The position numbers and the translations under genes are program-made. From NCBI GenBank assembly GCA_046735215.1, contig JBKPSV010000126.1:1-21570 (forward strand): DNA of 21,570 nt, read 5' to 3'. The notes below the pieces were generated by a model. It saw nothing but the letters and a program-made list of their open reading frames with translations, was not told the origin of the DNA and did no database searches. Positions 7,763 through 14,663 of the stretch are shown here, one piece after another; within the stretch, counting starts at the first letter, position 1; each line of letters opens with the position of its first letter. Source of the DNA: JAMXLO01 sp046735215. Its GTDB lineage: Bacteria > Pseudomonadota > Alphaproteobacteria > Acetobacterales > Acetobacteraceae.

Positions 7763-8740
7763 ATGCACCTCGCTCAAGCTGATCGTCTCGAGGTCCTGGT
7801 GCTGGTGGACAACATGACAGATATCTTGTCGTCCACCCCATCCGTGGTGACCAGCGAAATCGCTCGGTTGCGCCAGCGCCGCATCAGCCCAACCGCCGGG
7901 GCCGCGTACTGTTGTGCTGCACATGGCCTATCACTGCTCATTGGCGCGCGTGGACCGAATGGCGTGAGAACCATGCTGTTCGATGCTGGTCCTGCCGACT
8001 ACGCCATCGAGATGAATGGCGCGAGGCTGGGGATCGATTTCGGGACGATCGAGGCGATCATGCTCTCGCACGGTCATTGGGATCACGCTGGCGGCCTGCC
8101 ACGCGCACTGGCACTGATTCGCGCTGCAAACAAGGGCCGCCCCGTGCCTCTGTTCCTGCATCCCGCCATGTTCCAGGATCGCGGCTTCCGTATGCCCGAT
8201 GACAGCGTAGTTGCGGCGGGGCCGTTTCCGACGGTGCAGCAGTGGGAGGGGTTCGGCGCAAAACCGGTCGTGACAACCGAGCCAGCCGCGTGTCTGGACG
8301 ACCTATTCTTTGTCAGCGGTGAAATCCCTCGCATCACCGCATATGAGACGGGGCTGGACATGAATGTTCACCGGCGCGCGGAAGATGCGCCGTGGGAACC
8401 GGAGCCACTGATCATTGATGAGCGGTTCCTGGCGGTGCACGTACGAGACAAAGGGCTGGTGGTATTCAGCGGATGTTCGCACGCAGGCATCGTCAATGTG
8501 CTGCATCATGCACGGAGCGTTTTTCCAGGTGTGCCGCTGCACGCGGTGATGGGTGGCTTCCATTTGTCCGGCCCAAGTGAAAAGATTATCCCGGAGACGG
8601 TGCGTGATCTGGAGCGGTTTAGCCTGCAATACGTGATGGCGGGACACTGCACCGGGTGGCGCGCGGTGAATGCGCTGCAGAATGCGCTCGGCGACAAGGT
8701 GGTCCTGCCGTTGGCGGTAGGGAATCAGTTCAGCTTGTAG
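7763..8740 (+). CDS. MBL-fold metallohydrolase, COG1237-like
   Basis: A 325-residue metallo-beta-lactamase-fold protein. The metal motif SHGHWDHAGG gives His103, His105, Asp107 and His108. Further likely ligands are His240 in FSGCSHAGIVN, with MGGFHL (264-268) and AGHCTGW (294-299) towards the end. This combination resembles the family annotated as 7,8-dihydropterin-6-yl-methyl-4-(beta-D-ribofuranosyl)aminobenzene 5'-phosphate synthase, whose bacterial members are mostly uncharacterised; a pterin role here is not implied. No signal peptide is evident. ATG 7763 is preferred for GAAAGGG about 9 bases upstream; ATG 7733 is an alternative. It precedes the MHS transporter by 89 bases. A lactonase or thioesterase-like job in the catabolic pathway is inference. 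Confidence 0.88.
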   Translation: MHLAQADRLEVLVLVDNMTDILSSTPSVVTSEIARLRQRRISPTAGAAYCCAAHGLSLLIGARGPNGVRTMLFDAGPADYAIEMNGARLGIDFGTIEAIMLSHGHWDHAGGLPRALALIRAANKGRPVPLFLHPAMFQDRGFRMPDDSVVAAGPFPTVQQWEGFGAKPVVTTEPAACLDDLFFVSGEIPRITAYETGLDMNVHRRAEDAPWEPEPLIIDERFLAVHVRDKGLVVFSGCSHAGIVNVLHHARSVFPGVPLHAVMGGFHLSGPSEKIIPETVRDLERFSLQYVMAGHCTGWRAVNALQNALGDKVVLPLAVGNQFSL

Positions 8741-8764
8741 CCACGATGCCGAGGTCTATGGCCT

Positions 8765-8780
8765 GAAGGACCGGTCTTTC
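8765..8780. repeat. Near-perfect palindrome in the MHS transporter leader
   Basis: GAAGGACCGGTCTTTC is a 16-base dyad with one mismatch (G opposite T), centred on GACCGGTC. It lies 50 bases before the MHS transporter start and about 25 bases after the MBL-fold stop. It could be an operator or a short hairpin; it lacks a following T-run, so a Rho-independent terminator is unlikely. Confidence 0.35.
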
Positions 8781-8829
8781 CCTTTGCAACCTGGCCCGAT
8801 AGCTTGCGTCAGGCAGTGCGGGGGAAGCC

Positions 8830-10143
8830 ATGGCCGGTACGGTGCGGGGAACATCGTCAACGGAAAGCGAGGACGCCGCGACGGTTCGCCGCGCCGTGCT
8901 CGCGTGCGCCGCTGGCCAGGCGTTCGAGATCTTTGACTTCGTCATCTACGGCTTCTTCGCCGTCGCTATAGGCCGAGCATTCTTTCCTTCGAGCGACCCT
9001 GCGGCCTCGCTGCTGGCGAGCTTCGCCACCTTCGCGGTCGGTTTCCTGTTCCGGCCGGTCGGCGCATTGGTCATTGGCTACTACGGAGATCGTTTCGGCC
9101 GACGCAAGGCGCTGGTGGTGACAGTCGGACTAATGGCGTGCGCCACCGGTGTCACCGGGCTGATCCCGTCATATGCCGCAATCGGCCTGTGGGCACCGAT
9201 CCTGTTGGTGATCTGCCGCATGCTGCAGGGGTTTTCCACCGGCGGTGAGTGGGGCGGTGCTGCGGCGTTTCTGGTCGAGCATGCGCCCGCCGGACGCCGC
9301 GGCCTGATCGGCAGCTTCCAGCAAGCGGCAACGGCGATCGGTGCGATGGGTGCGACATTTTCGGCGGCAATCCTCAGCTCAGCAATGAGCTCGGAAAGCT
9401 TCTTCAGCTGGGGCTGGCGCGTTCCCTTCCTGATCGGCTTCATCCTAGGTCCGATCGGCTATTACCTGCGCACCCGCGTTGCGGAAACGCCAGCCTTTCA
9501 GCGCGCGGTAGAAACCCAGACGATCAAGCGGATGCCAATCGCCGAAGCGATCAGTTCGCATGGCGGGATGTTTCTGGCAGGCTTCGGATTGTCGATCATC
9601 GGCTGTGTGATCAATTACGTGTTCTTGGTGTTCCTGCCGAGTTTCGCGTCGCAGACACTGAAGATCGATCTGAGTTACGCGCTGTGGTCCACCGCGCTGG
9701 CCGGCACATTGTATCTCGTGCTGACACCGATCGTCGGACACTACTCGGATCGCGTCGGCCGCAAACCAATGCTGTTTGCATGCTCTCTGCTGGCAGTGAT
9801 CATGGCATATCCGTTGTTTCTGTTCCTGGCGACCTATCCGAGCTTCTGGGGCATGCTGGTGGTGCAGGCCATCGCCCAGGCGGTACTGACGCTATACACC
9901 GGGGTGATCTCGACCATCCTGTCGGAGATGTTCCCGACCAACATTCGCTACACGGCGCTGTCGGTCAGCTACGGCTTTGCGGTGGCCATCTTCGGCGGGT
10001 TCGCGCCGTACATTTCCACGTTCCTGGTACGGATCACCGGTGACGTGCTGGCACCGAGTTATTACGTGATAGCCGCGGGAATCGTCAGCGGCATCGCTGT
10101 GCTGTTCGTGCAGGAGCGTCATCGAGCGCCTGCGCTCGCGTAA
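8830..10143 (+). CDS. MFS transporter, metabolite:H+ symporter (MHS) family
   Basis: A 437-residue inner-membrane transporter with about 12 hydrophobic segments. MHS-type signatures are FEIFDFVIYGFFA (32-44), the cytoplasmic loop GDRFGRRKAL (86-95), TGGEWGGAAAFLVEHAPAGRRG (about 138-159) and the second-half loop YSDRVGRKPML. Relatives (KgtP, ProP, ShiA, CitA) take up carboxylates, betaine or shikimate with protons, so uptake of an organic acid is the best guess. The N-terminus (1-20) is polar. GGGGAAG lies just before the ATG. It is followed after 9 bases by a small alpha/beta hydrolase, suggesting that the substrate or an ester derivative of it is hydrolysed inside the cell. Confidence 0.93.
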   Translation: MAGTVRGTSSTESEDAATVRRAVLACAAGQAFEIFDFVIYGFFAVAIGRAFFPSSDPAASLLASFATFAVGFLFRPVGALVIGYYGDRFGRRKALVVTVGLMACATGVTGLIPSYAAIGLWAPILLVICRMLQGFSTGGEWGGAAAFLVEHAPAGRRGLIGSFQQAATAIGAMGATFSAAILSSAMSSESFFSWGWRVPFLIGFILGPIGYYLRTRVAETPAFQRAVETQTIKRMPIAEAISSHGGMFLAGFGLSIIGCVINYVFLVFLPSFASQTLKIDLSYALWSTALAGTLYLVLTPIVGHYSDRVGRKPMLFACSLLAVIMAYPLFLFLATYPSFWGMLVVQAIAQAVLTLYTGVISTILSEMFPTNIRYTALSVSYGFAVAIFGGFAPYISTFLVRITGDVLAPSYYVIAAGIVSGIAVLFVQERHRAPALA

Positions 10144-10152
10144 GGGGGAAAC

Positions 10153-10842
10153 ATGACAGACATCGTACTCGTGCACGGCGCCTACCAGGGCGGCTGGATC
10201 TGGCAGCATGTGGTGCCGCGGCTGACTGCGGCGGGGCATCGCGTGTACGCGCCCTCATTGGACGGTTGCGCGGAGCGTCGCCACGCGCTGCGTCCCGGCA
10301 TCGACACCGAGACACACGGGCAGGAAATCGCCGACCTGCTGTTCTTCGAAGATCTGCACAATGTCGTTCTGGTCGGCACCAGCAGTGGCGGCATGGTCCT
10401 ATGCAGTGCAGCGGAGCGTGCGCGCGCTCGGATTGGCCGGCTGGTGTTTCTCGATGCATTGGCGCTGTTCGATGGCGAGCGGATCGGCGATATCGTCAAC
10501 CGGGTAAACCGGGTAACCACGGAGCTGACCACAGGTCCCTCGCGCGAGGACGCGGCATCGCGGATGTTCGCCAGCCTGGAAGGACCCATCAAGACCTGGA
10601 CCCTCGAGCGCTATACGCCGCATCCGGTCGCAGCGATGGACCAGCCAGTGAAGCTGCCGTCGTTCTGGCAGCAGAGTTGGAAGGCGGCCGTGGTCTGGTG
10701 TCGCCAGGCGCCAAACCCTGGCGAGCCGCACCAGCGGCGCGCCGCGCAGAAACTTGGCGCGACCTGGCACGAACTCGATGCGGGGCATTATCCGATGCTG
10801 ACCGCGCCGGAAGAAACTGCCAGGCTGATCATGCAGGGATGA
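10153..10842 (+). CDS. Alpha/beta hydrolase, methylesterase-like
   Basis: A 229-residue alpha/beta hydrolase of the small family that includes plant methyl-ester hydrolases and bacterial relatives. N-terminal IVLVHGAYQGGWIWQHVVPRL (4-24) is typical and carries the oxyanion HG. The nucleophile is Ser77 in VGTSSGGM, a likely acid is Asp101 in VFLDAL, and the base is His212 in LDAGHYPML. Cytoplasmic; no signal peptide. It starts 9 bases after the MHS transporter with GGGGGAA near the ATG, and its stop overlaps the next gene as ATGA, so the three genes are one transcriptional unit. Cleavage of a simple ester of an imported acid is the most likely role (inference). Confidence 0.9.
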   Translation: MTDIVLVHGAYQGGWIWQHVVPRLTAAGHRVYAPSLDGCAERRHALRPGIDTETHGQEIADLLFFEDLHNVVLVGTSSGGMVLCSAAERARARIGRLVFLDALALFDGERIGDIVNRVNRVTTELTTGPSREDAASRMFASLEGPIKTWTLERYTPHPVAAMDQPVKLPSFWQQSWKAAVVWCRQAPNPGEPHQRRAAQKLGATWHELDAGHYPMLTAPEETARLIMQG

Positions 10843-11135
10843 TCGCTGGATACGCGCAAGCGTTCCGCATCACGGTGGTCATGTCGCTCCTGCTGGCTGG
10901 ATTGGGCGGCTGTGCGGCCTACGATCCGCCGGTGCAGGGCGACCGTACGTCGGAGAAGTATAAAACTGATCTCGAAACGTGCCGCACGACTTCCCAGGAA
11001 GCGGTCCGTCGCAAGAACGCTGCTACGCCACAGAGCTGGATCATTTCACCGATCACCGGCCCGCCGGAAGTGCGGGCCGCGATCCGAACCTGCCTGGCGG
11101 GAAAGGGCTACGTGCTGGAGAAGACCGACGACTGA
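10839..11135 (+). CDS. Small hypothetical lipoprotein
   Basis: A 98-residue protein with a lipoprotein signal: the hydrophobic run VVMSLLLAGLGGC places the acylated cysteine at residue 25 (LGGC). The mature part is short and polar, with two further cysteines (TCRTTSQEAV and RTCLAGKGY), a spacing seen in small proteobacterial lipoproteins ending in a 'CLxGKGY' motif. The start at 10839 overlaps the hydrolase stop as ATGA; a second Met at 10881 is possible and would leave a shorter signal. It is located in the cell envelope. Function is unknown. Its stop lies one base from the stop of the convergent coiled-coil gene. Confidence 0.75.
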   Translation: MIAGYAQAFRITVVMSLLLAGLGGCAAYDPPVQGDRTSEKYKTDLETCRTTSQEAVRRKNAATPQSWIISPITGPPEVRAAIRTCLAGKGYVLEKTDD

Positions 11136-11136
11136 T

Positions 11137-11721
11137 CTATTCGCCGCGCCAGGCACGTCGAACACGCGCGAACCGCCCCAGAGCATGCCACGTGGCGTCA
11201 GCCTCTCGCATCTCTTCGGCCGCCTGCATCGCTTCCCATGCCTCGTGCCGTGCGATCTCCAGCGCGTCCAATGCGTCCGCCAACTCGGTGCGCAAACTGT
11301 CGATGCGATCTCGCAGTGAATTGCCCCGCATCAACTCCCCATCGCGCGCCTGCACTGCCCGGTCGGCTCGCTCACGTTCCAAACGAGCCACCTGCTCGGC
11401 CGCCTCTGCGCGGTCGCGCAGTGCTGCAACTGCTGTCTCCAACGCGCCGATCGCGTCCTTAGCGTCAGCGTCCCCGTTCTTGCCTGGTGCCGGCTCGCAG
11501 CAATCGGGCGGCACCAGGGCCCGCATCGTGCCGTGGTTGTCCTTCTGCCGCCGCCAACCACGCCTCAGCACAAGTTTGATCGCCGATGACGTGGTGATGC
11601 GGCGTGCAGTAGCCAACTCGGTGTAGGTCATCCATCGGCTGTCGGGCTCTTCGTCTGCGGAGCCGGTCGCCCCTGGCTGCATGCGGTCCCCCATCCAGCG
11701 TTCTTGCCGAGTTAGAATCAT
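11137..11721 (-). CDS. Hypothetical protein with helix-turn-helix-like N-terminus and coiled coil
   Basis: A protein of up to 194 residues. Residues about 30-66 (WMTYTELATARRITTSSAIKLVLRRGWRRQKDNHG...) have the look of a MerR/excisionase-like DNA-binding helix-turn-helix followed by a basic patch, a pattern I associate with uncharacterised alphaproteobacterial proteins. Residues about 85-175 are rich in Ala, Glu, Arg and Leu with heptad-like spacing (ERERADRAVQARDGELM and after), a long predicted coiled coil. The start is uncertain: 11721 has no ribosome-binding site, 11694 is weak, and 11682 has GGGGGA four bases upstream. No partner gene is obvious. DNA binding is inference from sequence style only. 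Confidence 0.7.
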   Translation of the reverse strand: MILTRQERWMGDRMQPGATGSADEEPDSRWMTYTELATARRITTSSAIKLVLRRGWRRQKDNHGTMRALVPPDCCEPAPGKNGDADAKDAIGALETAVAALRDRAEAAEQVARLERERADRAVQARDGELMRGNSLRDRIDSLRTELADALDALEIARHEAWEAMQAAEEMREADATWHALGRFARVRRAWRGE

Positions 11722-11842
11722 TTACGCTTGCGCGGTCCGTTGCAAGCATTGGTTGAGCAATCCGGTCGCGGCACCACTTGCGGGCAGCGGCGGCACGGCT
11801 AAGGTTGTCCTGGTCATTGCTGCGGCGGAGGAGACTCGAAAA
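11722..11842. promoter_or_regulatory. Divergent intergenic region with short inverted repeat
   Basis: 121 bases between the coiled-coil gene (minus) and the thiolase-fold gene (plus). GCTTGC at 11726-11731 and GCAAGC at 11742-11747 form a 6-base inverted repeat with a 10-base spacer just upstream of the longest minus start. GGAGGAG at the plus end is the ribosome-binding site of the thiolase-fold gene. If the minus gene starts further in, the repeat may lie in its leader. No clear promoter boxes were picked. Confidence 0.3.
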
Positions 11843-13021
11843 ATGGAACGCAGCCTGCGCGGCAAGGTCGCCATCGTCGGCATTGGCGAGACCAAGTACT
11901 ACAAGCACGGCCAGTCGCCTGAACCGGAATTCAAGCTGGCGCTGATGGCGATCCTGGCCGCTGCTGCGGATGCCGGTATCGATCCAAGCGACATCGACAG
12001 CTTCGCCTCCTACAGTAACGATCGCAACGACCCTTCGCGATTGGCCGCCGCGCTTGGCACCAAGGAGCTGCGGCTGTCCAATATGCAGTGGGGCGGTGGA
12101 GGTGGCGGCGGAGCTGCTGCCGTGGGCAACGCGGCGGCGGCGATCATCACCGGCCAGGCCGACATAGCCGTGGTGTACCGTGCGCTGGCGCAAGGCCAGT
12201 TCCAGCGCTTCGGTCGCGCCGCGGCGGGCGGCACCGTCTCTGGCGACAATGCGCTGATCAATCCATACGGCATCTTCGTTCCGGCGCAGCGCTTCGCGCT
12301 CAAGTTCATGCGCTACATGCACGAACACGGTATCGGTCGCGATGCGATGCGGGCGATCGCCATGGCGTCCTATCATCATGCGCAGGCGAACCCGCGCGCG
12401 GTGATGTATGGCCGCCCGTTGACCCAAGAGACGTATGACAATTCGCGTTGGATCGCCGAACCCTACCGCTTGTTCGATTGCTGCCAGGAGAACGACGGTG
12501 CCGCGGCACTGATCCTGGTATCCGCCGAGCGCGCGAAGGACTTCCGTCATAAGCCGGCCTACGTGCTCGCCGCCGCGCAAGGCTCCGACCACCGCAATGC
12601 TGCGCGTTCGTTCAACGCGCCAGACTTTGCCTCATCAAGCTTCGGCCCGGTGGCGCCGCATCTGTGGGAGATGGCCAAACTTGGCCCCGGTGATGTCGAT
12701 GTGCTGCAGAGCTACGAGAACTTTACCGGCGGCGTGCTGATGAGCATGGCCGAGCATGGCTTCTTCAAACCGCAGGAGGCAAACGAGTTCCTGACGTTGG
12801 AAAACCTGCTCGCGCCCGGCGGCAAACTGCCGTTGAACACCAGCGGCGGCAACCTGGCGGAATGCTACATGCACGGACTCGAGCTGCAGATCGAAGCGGT
12901 GCGGCAGATCCGCGGCCAATCCACCGCGCAGGTGCCCGACGTGCATGTGGCAGGCGTGATTGCTGGCCCAATGGTGACACCTGTATCGACGATGATCATC
13001 GGTTCGCAGGAGACGCTGTGA
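11843..13021 (+). CDS. Thiolase-fold protein (SCP-x/Ltp2-like) without catalytic cysteines
   Basis: A 392-residue thiolase-superfamily protein, start set by GGAGGAG before ATG 11843. It begins GKVAIVGIGETKY (7-19) as in lipid-transfer/SCP-x thiolases and contains the family's FDCCQENDGAAALIL (211-225). At the position of the thiolase nucleophilic Cys it has MQWGGGGGGGAAA (81-93), a run of seven glycines with no Cys, and the C-terminal catalytic Cys is absent (HVAGVIAGPM). Tyr291 in QSYENFTGG and Tyr342 with His344 in ECYMHGLE fall where the Ltp2 steroid side-chain aldolase has its functional tyrosines (recalled, not aligned here). With the DUF35 gene overlapping by one base, a retro-aldol C-C lyase is more likely than thiolysis. 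Annotation as acetyl-CoA acetyltransferase would be misleading. Confidence 0.88.
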   Translation: MERSLRGKVAIVGIGETKYYKHGQSPEPEFKLALMAILAAAADAGIDPSDIDSFASYSNDRNDPSRLAAALGTKELRLSNMQWGGGGGGGAAAVGNAAAAIITGQADIAVVYRALAQGQFQRFGRAAAGGTVSGDNALINPYGIFVPAQRFALKFMRYMHEHGIGRDAMRAIAMASYHHAQANPRAVMYGRPLTQETYDNSRWIAEPYRLFDCCQENDGAAALILVSAERAKDFRHKPAYVLAAAQGSDHRNAARSFNAPDFASSSFGPVAPHLWEMAKLGPGDVDVLQSYENFTGGVLMSMAEHGFFKPQEANEFLTLENLLAPGGKLPLNTSGGNLAECYMHGLELQIEAVRQIRGQSTAQVPDVHVAGVIAGPMVTPVSTMIIGSQETL

Positions 13022-13449
13022 TGACCTACCTCCCGCCGGGACTTCCTGCGCCTGTGGTCGAGAACGATGGGCTGGATCTGCCATACTGGGAAGGCACCCG
13101 CCAAGGCGTACTGAAGGTGCAGCGTTGCGGTGCCTGCAATACCTGGCAATGGGGCCCGGAATGGCTGTGCCACCACTGCCGGTCATGGGACATGCGCTGG
13201 GTCCAGATCGAGGGCAAGGGTCATATATGGACCTGGACGCGTTGCTGGCACGCGGTTCACCCGGCGCTGCGCGACCACGGGCCCTATATCGCCGTGCTGG
13301 TCGAGCTGCCACATGCAGGCAACATCCGCATGCTGGGCAACCTGATCGGCGATCCGCACCAGGAGGTGACGATCGGCGCATCGGTCGAAGCCGTGTTCGA
13401 GCCACATGACGATGCGCCTTACACGCTGGTGCAATGGCGTGTGGCCTGA
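13021..13449 (+). CDS. Zn-ribbon/OB-fold protein (DUF35), partner of the thiolase-fold protein
   Basis: A 142-residue protein with a rubredoxin-like zinc ribbon, Cys36, Cys39, Cys50 and Cys53 (CGAC and CHHC), followed by an OB-fold domain (about 58-142; GKGHIWTWTRCWHAVHP, later VTIGASVEAVFEP). The start overlaps the stop of the thiolase-fold gene by one base (TGATG), giving translational coupling. Such proteins form complexes with thiolase-fold enzymes; ChsH2 binds Ltp2 through its DUF35 domain and helps bind the CoA substrate. The upstream MaoC-type hydratase domain present in ChsH2 is absent here. Cytoplasmic. The alternative is a general acyl-CoA-binding accessory subunit. Confidence 0.88.
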   Translation: MTYLPPGLPAPVVENDGLDLPYWEGTRQGVLKVQRCGACNTWQWGPEWLCHHCRSWDMRWVQIEGKGHIWTWTRCWHAVHPALRDHGPYIAVLVELPHAGNIRMLGNLIGDPHQEVTIGASVEAVFEPHDDAPYTLVQWRVA

Positions 13450-13465
13450 GGCGAGGCACCGATCG

Positions 13466-13984
13466 CTATTGCAGCGAGCCCCAGCGTTCCACTGCTGGCT
13501 CGGCCAAGGCCCATTTCCAGCGCTGCCCATCGTGGCACGCCTGCGTCGTGTACCATGCGCGTTTGAGGTCCTCGCCACTGCCGCTGACCACTGAAAACAG
13601 CAACTCCTTGCACGAGGTAAGTGGCGTCGTGATCACCCGCGTCACCTGAACTTCGCCATGCTCGTTGCCGATCGGGATATCGTGCCGTATCTCCCATGGC
13701 CGGCGATCGCCTATCGCCATGGTCGCGACTTCGCCGACGATTGCGTCCTGTTCTGCCTGTTGCCGCCTCCGGACGATGTAGTCGGTGGTGGCATCAAGCG
13801 CACTGTTGACGGCCACACCCACAGCGACGCCGACCAGCGGATTGGCGCTCGCCGCCGCCGTTGCACCACCCGCCGCGGCGCCGGCAAGTTCGTTGACGAA
13901 CCGGCATCCGCACAGGGCAATAAGCATGAACGGCAATAGCGGCAGCAGAGCGCGGCCTGCGGCCCTCACTGCAACGCGCCCCAT
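13466..13984 (-). CDS. Lipoprotein, second member of a tandem paralogous pair
   Basis: A 172-residue envelope protein. After a basic start, hydrophobic LLPLLPFMLIALCGC gives a lipobox with acylated Cys27 (LCGC). A Gly/Ala-rich stretch follows (AAAGGATAAASANPLVGVAVGVAVNSAL, about 36-63), then a polar C-terminal domain containing IRHDIPIGNEHGEVQVTR, SCKELLFSV and the terminal KWALAEPAVERWGSLQ. The C-terminal half is clearly homologous to the upstream neighbour, so the two arose by tandem duplication. The ATG at 13984 overlaps the neighbour's 3' end by 19 bases; a longer frame (14014) is possible. No function is known to me. Confidence 0.78.
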   Translation of the reverse strand: MGRVAVRAAGRALLPLLPFMLIALCGCRFVNELAGAAAGGATAAASANPLVGVAVGVAVNSALDATTDYIVRRRQQAEQDAIVGEVATMAIGDRRPWEIRHDIPIGNEHGEVQVTRVITTPLTSCKELLFSVVSGSGEDLKRAWYTTQACHDGQRWKWALAEPAVERWGSLQ

Positions 13985-14475
13985 CGTTCCGTGGCGGGCT
14001 CGGCTGTCGCCCACTTCCAGATCGTGCCGTCGCGGCAGATCGTCGCCATATAGAACGCGCGCTCTTTGTCGTCATCGACCGAGAAGACGATCTCCTTGCA
14101 CGTGATGTCGGCTCCGCCCAGCGTTCGGCTGACCGTCACGTCCCCGTGCTCATTGGCCTCGATCGGAATGTCGTGCACGATCCGCCACTTCGCCACGCCA
14201 CCAACCGGCAAGGCACCGGCGACCGCGGCGATGGTGTCCTGTTCGCTCTGGTGCACCTTGCGCTCGGTATACTGCAATCCGGCCCGTGCCACGGCCTGCG
14301 CCGCAAGTCCGATGCCGGTGACCACCGCAGGGTCCTTGGTGACCGCGCGGGAGACGCCCGCAGCAGCGACGCCCGCCCCCGCGGACGTGCTCTCCGTCAA
14401 TATCGATGTGCAGCCTGACAGCATCGTTAGGCACAGGATTGGTGCAGCCAGTCTTCGGAGCGATCGCGCGCTCAC
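13966..14475 (-). CDS. Lipoprotein, first member of a tandem paralogous pair
   Basis: A 169-residue lipoprotein with signal MSARSLRRLAAPILCLTMLSGC (acylated Cys22 in LSGC). A Gly/Ala-rich segment (about 30-65) could insert in or lie on the membrane, and the C-terminal domain carries IVHDIPIEANEHGDVTVSR, TCKEIVFSVDDD and KWATAEPATERWGALQ. The shared pattern HDIPI..NEHG..V..R, CKE..FSV and KWA.AEPA.ERWG.LQ with the downstream gene shows paralogy. Both mature regions keep two cysteines in matching positions (CKE, and a later CRDG/CHDG), consistent with a disulfide. Only a weak ribosome-binding site precedes the ATG. Role unknown. Confidence 0.82.
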   Translation of the reverse strand: MSARSLRRLAAPILCLTMLSGCTSILTESTSAGAGVAAAGVSRAVTKDPAVVTGIGLAAQAVARAGLQYTERKVHQSEQDTIAAVAGALPVGGVAKWRIVHDIPIEANEHGDVTVSRTLGGADITCKEIVFSVDDDKERAFYMATICRDGTIWKWATAEPATERWGALQ

Positions 14476-14663
14476 TTCGCTTGGTCCATGGGTGAAGTGC
14501 CGGAAATGGGATCGGATGTCAGATGCAACGCTCGCATTTTCCTAGGTTGCGAGCGGATTAAACAACTGCGACGCGCTTGTCATGTGCGGGCTGCCGGATC
14601 TTCGCCAATTCGTGAGTATCGGCGTGTTCAGGCACGGGCACACACGAGGCGTCGACGGCAAAT
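14476..14663. other. Intergenic region, largest gap in the window
   Basis: 188 bases between the 3' end of the dienelactone-hydrolase-like gene and the tandem lipoprotein genes. It should hold the end of the first operon and the promoter of the lipoprotein pair. The only structure I see is the inverted repeat at 14529-14555. No small gene is convincing here; short frames lack ribosome-binding sites and family resemblance. Confidence 0.4.
14529..14555. repeat. Perfect 8-base inverted repeat upstream of the lipoprotein pair
   Basis: CGCTCGCA (14529-14536) and TGCGAGCG (14548-14555) are exact complements separated by 11 bases. It lies 54 bases before the lipoprotein start on the minus strand. 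It could be an operator or a stem-loop ending the upstream operon; there is no T-run next to it on the minus strand, which argues against a simple Rho-independent terminator. Confidence 0.45.

Noticed and set aside
11465..12592. 375-residue open frame on the minus strand
   Set aside because: Antisense to the thiolase-fold gene and out of frame with the coiled-coil gene.
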